From: Singulisphaera sp.
Lineage (GTDB): Bacteria > Planctomycetota > Planctomycetia > Isosphaerales > Isosphaeraceae
Length of the DNA: 64,000 nt
Reading direction: 5' to 3'
Assembly: GCA_027451445.1 (NCBI GenBank)
Contig: DAIDJG010000540.1
Span: forward strand, 17,741-81,740
Part shown: piece by piece, positions 27,407 through 38,568 of the stretch
Position numbering within the stretch: position 1 is the stretch's first letter
How the letters are laid out: every line of letters begins with the position of its first letter
Translations under genes and position numbers: made by a program
The notes under the pieces: generated by a model
What the model saw: the letters and a program-made list of their open reading frames with translations, nothing else
The model's database searches: none
Told to the model about the DNA's origin: nothing

Positions 27407-28147
27407 TTAACTCTCGACGAGTTCCGCCGGCAGATTGTCGTTTGCATAGACGTTCTGCACATCGTCGTTGTCGTCGAGAATCTCGCGCAGGCGGAGCATC
27501 TTCTTACCATTCTCGACGTCAAGCTCGACCGTGTTGGTCGGAATATAGCTCGTCTCGGCCGATTCCGTGGCGATCTTGTTGGCCTCGAGAGCCTTGCGCA
27601 CGTCCTCGAAGACCTTGGGATCACAGGTGACTTCGAGGTATTCGTCGAGATGCTCGACGTCGTCCGCCCCCGCTTCGAGCGCCACTTCCATCAAGCGGTC
27701 TTCGGCGACAGATTTGGCGTCGACGACGAAGAGCCCCTTGTAGTTGAACAGATAACTGACGCACCCCGAGCCACCGAGATTGCCGCCGCAGACCTCGAAA
27801 GCCTTGCGCAGCTCGCTCGCGGTCCGGTTCCGGTTGTCCGTCAGAACCTCGCAGAGCACGGCGACGCCCCCAGGACCGTAGCCTTCGTAGGTGACTTCCT
27901 CAAAGTTCTCTGCGCCCAGTTCGCCGGTGCCCTTCTTGATCGAGCGCTCGATGTTCTCTTTGGGGCAACTGTAAGACCTGGCCTTGTCGATCGCGTAACG
28001 CAACCGCAAGTTGGAATCGGGGTCGCCGCCGCCGTTGCGGGCCGCCACGTAAATGGCGCGGCAGAGCTTGGTGAAGAGCCTACCGCGCTTCGCGTCGACG
28101 AGTCCCTTGCGATGCGCGATGTTCGCTGAATGGGAATGCCCTGCCAT
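27407..28147 (-). CDS. YebC/PmpR family (TACO1-like) protein
   Basis: 246 residues from the ATG at 28147. The N-terminus MAGHSHSANIAHRKGLVDA is diagnostic, followed by KRGRLFTKLCRAIYVA, NLRLRYAIDKA and YEGYGPGGVAVLCE. Proteins of this family act as transcription regulators in some bacteria, and recent work on homologues points to relieving ribosome stalling. Full length for the family. Single gene convergent with the PP2C gene. Confidence 0.93.
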   Translation of the reverse strand: MAGHSHSANIAHRKGLVDAKRGRLFTKLCRAIYVAARNGGGDPDSNLRLRYAIDKARSYSCPKENIERSIKKGTGELGAENFEEVTYEGYGPGGVAVLCEVLTDNRNRTASELRKAFEVCGGNLGGSGCVSYLFNYKGLFVVDAKSVAEDRLMEVALEAGADDVEHLDEYLEVTCDPKVFEDVRKALEANKIATESAETSYIPTNTVELDVENGKKMLRLREILDDNDDVQNVYANDNLPAELVES

Positions 28148-28287
28148 GTTCTCGCTACTCTCCGTGTGAAAACACAAGTCCTTCGATCCCGAGCCCGAAC
28201 GTCAGCGCGTCGGCCCAAGTCCGACTGTGGTTTAACGGGTTATGTGGGAATCGAATGGGTCAGAATCCAGACTGATCGACCGAAATC

Positions 28288-30687
28288 TCAAGGCGAGTTG
28301 CCCGTCGACGGCCGAAGAATGTATCCCAGTTGCTTGAGCGACTTCAGCTTCTTGCGAATCTCGGAGAGCCGCTTATCGACAGGGACCGCCTTCGCGGCCA
28401 TCTTCTCGGCGGTCTCCCATGCACTCTTGGCCTTGGCCATGTCCTGCATCTGGAAGTAGACGTCGCCCAGGTGCTCGTGGATCGTCGCGTCGGTCAGAGG
28501 CTCGCCGCTCTTGATCGCGGCCTCCAACTGCTCGGCGGCTTCCTTGAGCTTACCCTGCTTGAAGAGAACCCATCCCAGGCTGTCGAGATAAGCGCTCTCG
28601 TTTGGCTTGTCCTGGAGTGCCTTCCGGATCATCGACTCGGCTTTTTCCAGGTTCTTCCCCTGGTCGGCGTACAGGTAGCCGAGGTCATTGTTCACGCCCG
28701 GATCCTCGGGCTCGCGATCCAGCAGGGTCTCCAGTTCCTTCTCCGCCTTCGAGAAATCACCCATGTTGATGTAAACGACGGAGAGGCCTGAGTGAGCGGC
28801 GCGAACGAGTTCGGGAACGGCCGGATAGCGTTCGAGGAGTCCCTTGTAATGGGTGATGGCTTCGTCGTTTTTGCTGAACTGGGTTAGAATGTATCCCACA
28901 TAGCTGTTCAGAGTTGGATTCATGGGATCATTTTTGAGGATGTCACGGGCCTTGGCGACAGCCTCGTCCGGCTTGCCCGTCCGGGTCAAGACCATGACGA
29001 CCTGGAACTGGGCTTCGATGTCATTGGGATCGATTTTCAGCGCGTCGCGCGCGGCCTGCATCGCCTTGTCGAGTTGATCGGCGAGGAGCCGGCGCTTTGA
29101 GAGCAAGACATAGAGCTGTGGTTTGCGCGCCTCCGGGAATTTACCCACCATTTCTTCGAGCGTATCCGCGGCCTGATCGAACTTCTGCAGAAACACGAGG
29201 ATCTGATCAAGTTGCAAGTAGCTCTGCGGCGTGGGGAACCATTGCAACGCCATGCGCTGAATGGGAAGGAATCTCTCGATCTTCTCGCTCTTGACGGCCA
29301 CGGTGGAGAGCACATCGAAGAGCGCTCTCCGGTCGATCATCAACGGCTCCGCGGTGATCATCGTGCGTCCTGCATCCAGGACTTTTTCCGCAAAGTCGTG
29401 ATCTTCGCCGATGGCCTCAACGGTTTCCTTGACGGCTTCGACGCCCTCCGGCTTTGTGTACGCCTGGGCAAGAACGCGGACCAGGTCGTTCGTTTGCTTC
29501 CGTTTCAGCAGCGATTCGGCAAGGGCGGCATAACCTTGCGGGGTGGGCGTGGCTTCAAGCAGCTTCTTGTACAAAGCCTCCGCTTTGTCGATCTGGCCCG
29601 TCTGGCGGTAGCGGTCCGCCAGCGAATATTGCAACGGCAGGTTTTGGGCATCCAGCCGCGCCGCCTCTTCGAGACGGGGCGTAATCTCGTTTTCCCGCTT
29701 TAACACCGTGAGGATCTTGGCGAGAAGCTCGTACCCCTCCCGGCCCTGGGGCTGCTTCTTGATGTGGGCTTCGACGATCGCCAGCGCCTTCTCTGGCTGA
29801 TTCTGGTCGAGCAGCGTCTGAGCCAGCTTGAGGCGGAGTTGGGAATGGTCGGGGGCGTAGACCAAGCCGCGTTCGAATGCCCTGATCGCGAGCGCGTAGC
29901 GCTTTGCCGTAACGAACGTTTCGCCGAACTCGAGATACGCCTCTTCGGGATCATTGCCGAGGACGAGCCGCTGATCTTTCGGCGAGAGCTGATTCGCCGC
30001 CTTCTCGTCCAGCGCGTCGATGACTTCGGCGTACGCATCGGCCGCCTGCTCGGGTTTTTGCAGCTTGTTGGCGTAAAGCCGACCTAACTCGAACTGTGCG
30101 AGCAATCGGCCTGCGGAATGCTTCCCCAGCTTGGGGTTCTTCAAAACGCCCTTCAACAATCCTTCAGCGGCCGCCGTGTCGATGTTGCGGCGATTGCCTG
30201 TGTAGAAACCAATGAGCCGGCTGAGGGTGTCGGTATCGTCGGGCTCCGTCTTGAGAGCCCGTTCGCTGTATTCGATGCCCTGCGCGGTGCGGCCCACCGC
30301 GAAACAGAGCCGACTCAATCGGCGCAGGATCGCGACGGAATCGGGCTCCTCAATAAGCGCCTTTTCGAGCAGCCCGATCGCGTCGGCCAGCTCATGCCGT
30401 TCCTCGAGAGCGCGTGCCGCGCTGTATTCGGAAGTGGCCTCGATGAGCTTTCGGTCTTCAACCGTTCGTGGTTTCACCGGGACAAAGGGCGCTGGTGGGT
30501 CTTCCCCAGGAAGTGCGTATACGGGTCGACCGGTTTGGCTCGAATCCTTGCTCTGGGCTTTGGCTTTGTCCTTGTCCTCGGCTTTGGGCGTGTCGGCCGG
30601 TTCGGCTCCGGCCCGACGGGGCGGCGCGGTCAGTATGACCGAGACGCAAGTCACGAGCAGGAGAACGGTTCGGTTCGGCCCGACCAT
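28288..30687 (-). CDS. Exported TPR repeat protein
   Basis: 799 residues. A signal peptide ends near AGA (about residue 28), then a low-complexity Lys/Asp/Ala-rich linker (35-55). The remainder is tetratricopeptide repeats. Clear units include ADAIGLLEKALIEEPDSV, AIRAFERGLVYAPDHSQLR, AMQAARDALKIDPNDIEAQ, KAEKELETLLDREPEDPGV, KAESMIRKALQDKPNESAY and KEAAEQLEAAIKSG. It is probably a periplasmic scaffold for a multiprotein complex. No enzymatic domain is present. It lies downstream of thiO on the same strand with a 276-nt gap, so it is likely a separate transcript. Confidence 0.87.
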   Translation of the reverse strand: MVGPNRTVLLLVTCVSVILTAPPRRAGAEPADTPKAEDKDKAKAQSKDSSQTGRPVYALPGEDPPAPFVPVKPRTVEDRKLIEATSEYSAARALEERHELADAIGLLEKALIEEPDSVAILRRLSRLCFAVGRTAQGIEYSERALKTEPDDTDTLSRLIGFYTGNRRNIDTAAAEGLLKGVLKNPKLGKHSAGRLLAQFELGRLYANKLQKPEQAADAYAEVIDALDEKAANQLSPKDQRLVLGNDPEEAYLEFGETFVTAKRYALAIRAFERGLVYAPDHSQLRLKLAQTLLDQNQPEKALAIVEAHIKKQPQGREGYELLAKILTVLKRENEITPRLEEAARLDAQNLPLQYSLADRYRQTGQIDKAEALYKKLLEATPTPQGYAALAESLLKRKQTNDLVRVLAQAYTKPEGVEAVKETVEAIGEDHDFAEKVLDAGRTMITAEPLMIDRRALFDVLSTVAVKSEKIERFLPIQRMALQWFPTPQSYLQLDQILVFLQKFDQAADTLEEMVGKFPEARKPQLYVLLSKRRLLADQLDKAMQAARDALKIDPNDIEAQFQVVMVLTRTGKPDEAVAKARDILKNDPMNPTLNSYVGYILTQFSKNDEAITHYKGLLERYPAVPELVRAAHSGLSVVYINMGDFSKAEKELETLLDREPEDPGVNNDLGYLYADQGKNLEKAESMIRKALQDKPNESAYLDSLGWVLFKQGKLKEAAEQLEAAIKSGEPLTDATIHEHLGDVYFQMQDMAKAKSAWETAEKMAAKAVPVDKRLSEIRKKLKSLKQLGYILRPSTGNSP

Positions 30688-30963
30688 GTGAGCAACTCCT
30701 CTGCTAGATGCGGCTGATTCACCGTCCGGTGCATCGTGTCCGACGTCAACCTGTCGGACGGCCCACGAGATGCTGGAGCGCTTTGCTCCGTCTTCTCTTG
30801 CGCCGAGGCCCGATTGCGAATTTTATCACGACTGCGGAATACCTGCCAAGACCTCGGGCTCAAGCCGGAACGGCGTTTCCGCCGTCGATTTCAACGGGTC
30901 CACGAGCAACATGCGATTCATCCGCGATGCCGACGGTAGAGGCGAGCGAGGCCTACGTCGCCT

Positions 30964-32103
30964 TCAGGACCGGAATACCGGGTCCTCGGAAGCGGCCGGT
31001 TCGCGGTCGACTGCAAACGCGGCGAGGTCGATCCGGGGCGGTCGGCCGAGCACCAGATCCGCGCTCACCTCGGCGGTGGCTGGCGAGAGCTGAAGGCCGG
31101 CACGCTTGTGTCCGGTCGCCACAATGAGGTTTGTGTAACCAGGAGCTCGTCCGATGTAGGGCCGCGTGTCGACACTTCCCGGCCGTAACCCCGCCCACGA
31201 GCTCTCGCATTCGGCCTCACGAAGAATCGGGCAGAGCCGAACAGCTTCGTCGAGCAGCCCAGAGACCCCGTCGACGGTCACGCGAGTGTCGTACCCGACG
31301 TTCTCCTCCGTCGCACCGACCAGGATCCGTCCGTCCGCGCGCGGAACCAAGTAGTTGCAGCCATGTTCGATGATGCGTTTGAGCAACGGCCTCTCGGAGC
31401 GAATGAGGACAATTTGCCCCTTCACTGGCGGAGTCGGTGCCACAACGCCCACACTCGCCAGCAATCCCTCGGACCAAGCTCCAGCGGCCAGGACCGCGCA
31501 TCCACACGGGATGGTCCCCTGTTCGGTATTTACGGCGACGATCTGATCGCCGCGCGACTCGAACCCCGTAACGCTTTGGTTGGCGCGGAGCATGGTTCCA
31601 CTTGCCTCGACCGAAGCGAGAAGAGCGCGAAGATGCCGAGGATTGCGAATTTGGGCGCGGTCGGGCAGGAAGTATGCAACCTCGATCTCGGGACTGAGCG
31701 CCGGCTCAACGCGACGGATGTCGCCATAAGCGAGGCACTCGAAGATGATTTGCTCGTGCCGCCAACGTCCAGCGGCTGTACGAAGGGCAAGGGCCTCGGC
31801 GGCATCGCGAGCGATGTCGACTCCGCCGCAGCGCCAGTAGCCGTTGTCGATTCCGGTCGTCTCCTTGAGCGCAGCCGACCACTCCGGAAAGAGCTGGGCG
31901 CTCCAGGAGCGCAGCTCGACAGTGGGGTGAGTCGCAAGCCGCTCGGTATTAGGCGGAAGCATCCCTGCCCCTGCCCAAGACGCTTCCCGGCCGAACTCGC
32001 GACGGTCCAGAACGGTAACCCGAACGCCTTCTCGATTGAGCACGTAGGCAATCGAGAGGCCGATCACGCCCCCGCCGATGATCACGACGTCTGGATGCGC
32101 CAT
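30964..32103 (-). CDS. thiO: Glycine oxidase ThiO-like FAD-dependent oxidoreductase
   Basis: 379 residues from the ATG at 32103. FAD-binding motif VVIIGGGVIGLSIAYVLN at 5-22, then EASWAGAGMLPP, typical of ThiO/DAAO-type oxidases. C-terminal GLRPGSVDTRPYIG and ATGHKRAGLQLSP match the second FAD-contact region of glycine oxidase. ThiO makes iminoglycine for the thiazole ring of thiamine in aerobes. Other thi genes are not adjacent, so a general amino-acid oxidase remains possible. Last gene of an apparent clpX-propeller-thiO operon (28-nt gap). Confidence 0.82.
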   Translation of the reverse strand: MAHPDVVIIGGGVIGLSIAYVLNREGVRVTVLDRREFGREASWAGAGMLPPNTERLATHPTVELRSWSAQLFPEWSAALKETTGIDNGYWRCGGVDIARDAAEALALRTAAGRWRHEQIIFECLAYGDIRRVEPALSPEIEVAYFLPDRAQIRNPRHLRALLASVEASGTMLRANQSVTGFESRGDQIVAVNTEQGTIPCGCAVLAAGAWSEGLLASVGVVAPTPPVKGQIVLIRSERPLLKRIIEHGCNYLVPRADGRILVGATEENVGYDTRVTVDGVSGLLDEAVRLCPILREAECESSWAGLRPGSVDTRPYIGRAPGYTNLIVATGHKRAGLQLSPATAEVSADLVLGRPPRIDLAAFAVDREPAASEDPVFRS

Positions 32104-32131
32104 GCGTACTTTCTGCGAGCAGGAACCCGAG

Positions 32132-33040
32132 TCAGGGAGCGCCGGGGGGGACGCGGTCGGGTCCGTCAACACCTGACTGAGCCTGCCATTGCTTGGCAAC
32201 GATCCGAAAGAGGCCTCGCGACTCGCCCGCGAGGATCAAGTCCGCGCCATCCCAGGTAATCGCCTCAATCTGTTCGTCCCCACCATCGAATCCCACAAAT
32301 CCGCGCGGCTTCCATTCGTCCTTCTGGACGTCGTTCCGTTCGTAGATTCGTACAACATGATACGAACAGACCGCAAGCCTCCGTCCTTCAGGAGCAAGAC
32401 TCGCGCCGGTCACGGGTTCCTTGCAGCCGGCGAGATGACCCAGAGGTTCGGGGAGAGCCGGACGAATCAGGGGAGCCGGAGGATCCAACCGTACCGCGAA
32501 GAGTTCTGCTTGGCGCCCGTCGAGGTACTTGGCCACCACCACAGCGCGGCCGCGATCGATGAACAGCCCTTCGGCGTCAAAGCGCCCGCCTGCGGGAAAG
32601 CGATAGTACGATGCGGTACCGGCCTCGAGAAGCCGTTCCTCCTCTTCCGACGGGTCCGGCTCGTCCAGGCGATAAATCGCACGCAGGGGAAGACGGAGGT
32701 CGTTGTTTCCGATGTCGCCGAGGTAGATATGGCCCGCGTCGTCGAGTGCAACGTCTTCCCAGTCGATGTTCGGAACCTTGACGGCGAAGCTTTGCAGCAA
32801 ACTCCCGTCGCGCTTCACGGCAAAGAGCGTGGCGGCGTTGACCGAGTCGTTATGGACCCAGTAGATCCCTGGGAAGCGCCGGCTTTTCGCGATTCCCGAG
32901 GCCTCGCGAATCGCCGGGTGCGTCAAGTTCCCCACGCGTTCGAGCACGATTTCGTTCGCCGCACCGCACAGGGCGAACAGCGCTACAAGAGCTATTGCGG
33001 CGCAACGTGAAATGCGGAGTCGAGCATGTCGATCGGCCAT
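32132..33040 (-). CDS. Exported beta-propeller-like protein of unknown function
   Basis: 302 residues with a signal peptide (about 1-28, AAIALVALFALCGAA). The body has repeated short beta-strand patterns: GIYWVHNDSVNAATLFAV, DWEDVALDDAGHIYLGDIG, DAEGLFIDRGRAVVVAK, QIEAITWDGADLILAGES. The DWEDVA and GDIGNN motifs resemble propeller-type proteins of the phytase-like/esterase-like group. No catalytic site can be named. It lies 36 nt downstream of clpX and 28 nt upstream of thiO, so it is probably in their transcript. Confidence 0.6.
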   Translation of the reverse strand: MADRHARLRISRCAAIALVALFALCGAANEIVLERVGNLTHPAIREASGIAKSRRFPGIYWVHNDSVNAATLFAVKRDGSLLQSFAVKVPNIDWEDVALDDAGHIYLGDIGNNDLRLPLRAIYRLDEPDPSEEEERLLEAGTASYYRFPAGGRFDAEGLFIDRGRAVVVAKYLDGRQAELFAVRLDPPAPLIRPALPEPLGHLAGCKEPVTGASLAPEGRRLAVCSYHVVRIYERNDVQKDEWKPRGFVGFDGGDEQIEAITWDGADLILAGESRGLFRIVAKQWQAQSGVDGPDRVPPGAP

Positions 33041-33076
33041 GGGTAATCCGTTGCGTTCACACGTCCCCGGCTGCGA

Positions 33077-34366
33077 TTACGCGGCCACTGGCCCAAACAG
33101 AGACTCCTCGCCGCGCACGACGCGGTCGGTGATGGAATACGACTGGCCCGCGGGACGCTCGGGAAGTTCGAACATGATTTCAAGCATGAGCTTTTCCATG
33201 ATCGAACGGAGCGCTCGCGCGCCGGTTCCACGGGCCTTGGCCTGCCGCGCAATTTCCTCAATCGCGCTTTGCGTGAATTCGAGACGCGCATTGTCAAAGT
33301 GAAACAGCACCTGATATTGCTTCGCCAGTGCGTCTTTCGGTTCCGTGAGGATGCGCGCGAGGTCGGCGACCGAAAGCTGGTTCAGCGTCGTGATCACCGG
33401 CAAGCGCCCGATGAGCTCGGGAATCATGCCGAACCGCTCGAGATCCTCGGGCGTCACCTGCGCGATGAGCTCGTTGCGTTCCTGCTCGCGATCCTTGTTC
33501 TCAGCGCGTCCGAAGCCGATCATCTTGCGACCCAGGCGCTTGGCGATGATTTCCTCGAGACCGACGAACGTTCCGCCGCAAATAAAAAGGATATCCGTCG
33601 TGTCGACCTGGAGATATTGCTGCTCAGGATGTTTGCGGCCGCCTTGCGGAGGAACGTTCGCGACCGTTCCTTCCAGCATCTTCAGCAGGGCCTGCTGGAC
33701 GCCCTCGCCGGAGACGTCACGGGTGATCGACACGTTTTGTGATGTCTTGCCGATCTTGTCGATTTCATCGATATAGATGATCCCACGTTCGGCAAGCGGG
33801 ATGTCGAACTCAGCTTCGCGGACAAGCTTGAGCACCAGGTTCTCGACGTCCTCGCCCACATAACCGGCCTCGGTGAGCGTCGTGGCGTCGCCGATCGCGA
33901 ACGGCACGTGTAAGCGTCGGGCGAGGGTCTGAGCGAGTGCCGTCTTGCCGCAACCGGTGGGGCCGATCAGGAGCACGTTGCTCTTCGCGACTTCCACATC
34001 CTTGAGCGCCTCGTCTTCCAGGACGAGCGAGGCGGCGGACAGTCGCTTGTAGTGATTCACGACGGCGACAGCGAGGGTGCGCTTCACGTTCTCCTGACCG
34101 ATGATGTAATCGTCGAGGTGAGTCACGAGCTCGCGAGGCGTGGGGATCCTGCCGCTCAGGGCTTGCTTCTGTTGGTGCTGACGGAAGATCCCTTCGCAGG
34201 CGATGATGCAGTCACCGCAGACATGAGCATTCTGGCTGCGAAGGTTCTCCTTGACGAGCGCATTCCCTTCCACCATCGGCCCGGCGTTGGTCGTTGTCCT
34301 GCCGCAAAAGTCGCAATAAGTTACAGCGTTGCCTTCCGCATCGCTGCCCGCTGGATGTTGCGTCAC
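33077..34366 (-). CDS. clpX: ATP-dependent Clp protease ATP-binding subunit ClpX
   Basis: 429 residues from the GTG at 34366, with GGGAG upstream. An ATG 54 nt further up is less likely. N-terminal C4 zinc finger: YCDFCGR, then HVCGDCI. AAA+ core: Walker [10 protein letters not shown], Walker [12 protein letters not shown], pore loop [10 protein letters not shown], sensor and arginine-finger region [13 protein letters not shown], and C-terminal [19 protein letters not shown]. The IGF-type ClpP-binding loop is less clear: the matching segment reads MIGFGRAEN, which contains IGF. It unfolds substrates for ClpP. clpP is not adjacent here. It is divergent from groES. Confidence 0.95.
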   Translation of the reverse strand: MTQHPAGSDAEGNAVTYCDFCGRTTTNAGPMVEGNALVKENLRSQNAHVCGDCIIACEGIFRQHQQKQALSGRIPTPRELVTHLDDYIIGQENVKRTLAVAVVNHYKRLSAASLVLEDEALKDVEVAKSNVLLIGPTGCGKTALAQTLARRLHVPFAIGDATTLTEAGYVGEDVENLVLKLVREAEFDIPLAERGIIYIDEIDKIGKTSQNVSITRDVSGEGVQQALLKMLEGTVANVPPQGGRKHPEQQYLQVDTTDILFICGGTFVGLEEIIAKRLGRKMIGFGRAENKDREQERNELIAQVTPEDLERFGMIPELIGRLPVITTLNQLSVADLARILTEPKDALAKQYQVLFHFDNARLEFTQSAIEEIARQAKARGTGARALRSIMEKLMLEIMFELPERPAGQSYSITDRVVRGEESLFGPVAA

Positions 34367-34538
34367 TCTCTTCACTCCCGGTCGCAAATGGGTTGATGGC
34401 GCTCCGGTGCAGTTTACCATAAGTCGCGAAATGGAAAAGTCCCGCGACTCGGACTGACGCACTTCGCTGCATATTGGCGAGACGGTCAATTCAATCCGCT
34501 CTTGGATTCAGGCTGACGGGATCGCGCTTCCACATTTC

Positions 34539-34593
34539 GAGACTGCCGAAATGGCAGCGATCGCTTGAGTGGTTCGGCGGCATCGGCAGTTTC
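34539..34593. promoter_or_regulatory. Inverted repeat between divergent clpX and groES
   Basis: Arms 34539-34549 and 34583-34593 match at 10 of 11 positions (core ACTGCCGA / TCGGCAGT) around a 33-nt spacer. The 426-nt space contains the promoters of clpX and groESL, two stress-response operons. I found no CIRCE element (TTAGCACTC-N9-GAGTGCTAA). The repeat could be an operator or an mRNA structure, and its role is inferred only from position. Confidence 0.4.
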
Positions 34594-34792
34594 AAAGAGG
34601 CTGACACGCCTGTCTCAATGCCATAAAGTCTTTTCTGGATAATGTTTCCGCTTCTTTTTGAAGCCGGGCACGGTGCTTGCATAGAGGGGGGCCAGAGACG
34701 TGCCTCGCGCGGTGGCTCATTCGCAGAGCGCCCGGTCGGTGCGTGACCCTGGGGTGGTCCAGGAGATTGGTTCAGCGCAGGAGACCAGGTCG

Positions 34793-35083
34793 ATGAAGTT
34801 GCAGCCTTTGGGTGATCGGGTTGTGGTTGAGCGGGAAGAGGCCAAGGGAACGACGGCCGGCGGCATCGTGCTTCCCGACACCGCCAAGGACAAGCCGCAA
34901 AAGGGCAAGGTCATCGCCGTCGGTGACGGCCGGGTTGCCAAAGACGGCAAGCGCCGGCCGCTCCAGGTCAAAGTCGGTGATGCCGTCCTCTTCACGTCGT
35001 ATGCCGGCGAGGAGTTCAAGGTCGAAGGTGACAAGAAGGTTCTGCTCATGCGTGAGGATGACATCCTCGCCGTGATCGACTGA
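34793..35083 (+). CDS. groES: Co-chaperonin GroES
   Basis: 96 residues from the ATG at 34793 ([13 protein letters not shown]), with AGGAG about 9 nt upstream. A longer frame is not conserved. The mobile loop [20 protein letters not shown] carries the GGIVLP contact to GroEL. The rest matches family motifs, e.g. [15 protein letters not shown] and [12 protein letters not shown]. It caps the GroEL chamber. It lies 170 nt upstream of groEL, an unusually long spacing. Confidence 0.96.
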   Translation: MKLQPLGDRVVVEREEAKGTTAGGIVLPDTAKDKPQKGKVIAVGDGRVAKDGKRRPLQVKVGDAVLFTSYAGEEFKVEGDKKVLLMREDDILAVID

Positions 35084-35253
35084 CGCGAACCAGACACGCA
35101 AAATCGCATTGGTCGCAGGTGGAGCGGCGATATTCTGCCGACCACCGAGTGCCATTCGACATCTGCGATGGCCCCAGTGCCAATCAACAGCCCACACCGT
35201 TGACGAAACCAGGCTCCACCATCTGAATTCAAGCCAGAGGGAGATTACCGTAC

Positions 35254-36885
<1,632 letters not shown>

Positions 36886-36911
36886 GATCGGGAACGCAAA
36901 CCGACATGAGC

Positions 36912-36939
36912 AAAAGGGCCGGAGCAATCCGGCCCTTTT
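36912..36939 (+). terminator. Rho-independent terminator of groESL
   Basis: AAAAGGGCCGGA (36912-36923) and TCCGGCCCTTTT (36928-36939) form a perfect 12-bp stem with a GCAA tetraloop, ending in a T-rich run (CCCTTTTCATTT), 27 nt after the groEL stop. Confidence 0.92.
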
Positions 36940-37102
36940 CATTTCCTTGTGCACCGCATCGGTGTTGCGATAGCGAGGAGGCGAACCTCAGCAGTTGAGT
37001 GGTCGCCAGTGGCGGTGCATTGCAAAGGACTTCCGGCGACAGTTTCATACCTGGTCGTCATCTCCGCTCGATTCCGAACTCAGCGACGGTTAGAATACCC
37101 GT

Positions 37103-37342
37103 ATGAAAACCGTCGTCGTTGAAGACATTGAACGCACCGTGCTTGATTGCCTCCGCGAAGTCGAGGCTGGGCAGACTGTTGTGATCTTGCGCGGCGGGCT
37201 GCCAGTGGCGGAGATCCGTCCCCTTTCTCCCAGCTCGCGATCGCTTCGCCCATTCGGTCTCTGCGCTGGCGAGTTCACAGTACCCGACGACTTCGACGAG
37301 CCCATGCCGGACGAGTTTCTCAAGTCGTTTGAGGACCCATGA
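37103..37342 (+). CDS. Phd/YefM-type antitoxin
   Basis: 79 residues. The N-terminal part MKTVVVEDIERTVLDCLREV, then AGQTVVILRGGLPVAEIRPL, is the Phd-MazE-like DNA-binding fold of antitoxins. The acidic C-terminus (FDEPMPDEFLKSFEDP) fits the toxin-wrapping tail. The stop overlaps the start of a PIN-domain toxin (ATGA), which is the canonical antitoxin-toxin arrangement. The operon is probably autoregulated. Confidence 0.87.
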   Translation: MKTVVVEDIERTVLDCLREVEAGQTVVILRGGLPVAEIRPLSPSSRSLRPFGLCAGEFTVPDDFDEPMPDEFLKSFEDP

Positions 37343-37737
37343 GGCTACTTCTCGATACGCACATTTTCCTCTGGCTGCTCACTGGCGACCGACGCTTGCC
37401 GCTGCCGTGGGTACACGAGATCCGAGATCCGGTCAACCAAGTTTTTCTGAGCGTCGTGTCCCTTTGGGAAGCGTTGATCAAATACCAGCTCGGCAAGCTT
37501 CCCTTACCGGAGGCTCCCGAGATTTACATCCCTCGTGAAAGACGGCGGCACTTGATCGAAACGCTGGACGTTGATGAAGGAAGCGTCGTTGCACTCGCGA
37601 CCTTACCGCCGTTGCATCGCGATCCGTTCGACCGTTTGTTGATTGCACAAGCAATTGCGCTCGGAATGACGATAGTCACCGTCGACCATGCGATTCGGGC
37701 ATATCCGGCGAATTGCCTACCGTTGCCCAATCCGTAA
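37339..37737 (+). CDS. PIN domain toxin, VapC-like
   Basis: 132 residues. Acidic PIN residues: Asp in LLLDTHIFLWLL (D6), Glu in SVVSLWEALIKYQLGKL, Asp pair in HRDPFDRLLIAQA, and Asp in TIVTVDHAI. This subgroup (SLWE, KYQLGKL) is the 'type II toxin-antitoxin PIN' family with Phd-type antitoxins. It should be a Mg2+-dependent RNase, inhibited by the overlapping upstream product. All active-site acids are intact. Confidence 0.9.
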   Translation: MRLLLDTHIFLWLLTGDRRLPLPWVHEIRDPVNQVFLSVVSLWEALIKYQLGKLPLPEAPEIYIPRERRRHLIETLDVDEGSVVALATLPPLHRDPFDRLLIAQAIALGMTIVTVDHAIRAYPANCLPLPNP

Positions 37738-37747
37738 ACACGTCCGC

Positions 37748-38509
37748 CTACCCGATTGGTTCGCCGCGAGCGTCGACAATGGGTCCGACACCAGCTCCCG
37801 GCGGCAGCCCCCCGAAGTAATGAAGCATCGACGGGGCATTGATCCCACCCGACAGGATTGCCTGCAACGTGTCGTTGACCGACCAGTCGATGTCGGTCAC
37901 CTCCTCTTCCGGAACGAAGAGTGTGAAGCCGGCAGGCGGCACAACTCCGGTCAGGACGCAGACGGACAGGATGGACTTGCCGGTCGTTGCATCGCGAAGC
38001 GTGTTCGTAACGAACGCGAGTGCACGCGATCCGGAATGCGGAAACGGCACCAGCACGACGCGCTTGAACTGGTTACCGCGCACCTGATCATCCAGGGACG
38101 AGACGAGTTTTCGGATCGCCCGATAGATCGTTGTGACGACCGGTACGTGAAGCATCACCCAGTCGATCAATTGATACAGCCGGGAGCGAACGAAGAGACC
38201 CAAGAAATAGAGGATCGTCAGCACCAGCACGATCGCGACCAAGGGGGCAAGCACTTGATATGACGTCGAGCTGGCCCATTCGGCGGCCCGACCTTTGAAC
38301 AGAGCACCGACGATCCAAACGATGGGATCGAGCACGACGTGTTTGAGCGTCGTGTAGAGCCAGTAAAGAATCCAGAACGTGAGAACGATGGGCAGTGCAA
38401 GTATCAAACCACTGACGATGCGCGCCTGAATCGCCTTGACCAATGCGTGGAGAGCACCAACCTCATTGAGTCTCTCGCTCGAGTGAGACGGGGGATCTGA
38501 TTCCACCAT
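37748..38509 (-). CDS. DUF502 family membrane protein
   Basis: 253 residues. Two TM helices, about 29-55 (IVSGLILALPIVLTFWILYW) and about 85-110 (LVAIVLVLTILYFLGLFV), then a conserved cytosolic domain with VPVVTTIYRAIRKLV, FKRVVLVPFPHSGSRALAF and VCVLTGVVPPAGFTLFVPEEEV. These are hallmarks of DUF502, related to plant LAZ1/COV-type proteins, with no proven bacterial function. Third gene of an apparent three-gene operon with the M19 peptidase and a secreted protein. Confidence 0.9.
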   Translation of the reverse strand: MVESDPPSHSSERLNEVGALHALVKAIQARIVSGLILALPIVLTFWILYWLYTTLKHVVLDPIVWIVGALFKGRAAEWASSTSYQVLAPLVAIVLVLTILYFLGLFVRSRLYQLIDWVMLHVPVVTTIYRAIRKLVSSLDDQVRGNQFKRVVLVPFPHSGSRALAFVTNTLRDATTGKSILSVCVLTGVVPPAGFTLFVPEEEVTDIDWSVNDTLQAILSGGINAPSMLHYFGGLPPGAGVGPIVDARGEPIG

Positions 38510-38568
38510 GGACCTGCGCTCCAGCAGCTCGTAACGGATAGGGAATGGACAAGCGAACGAGTCGGAAA

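Noticed and set aside
34367..34792. CIRCE element upstream of groES
   Set aside because: No TTAGCACTC-N9-GAGTGCTAA or close variant was found when reading the region.
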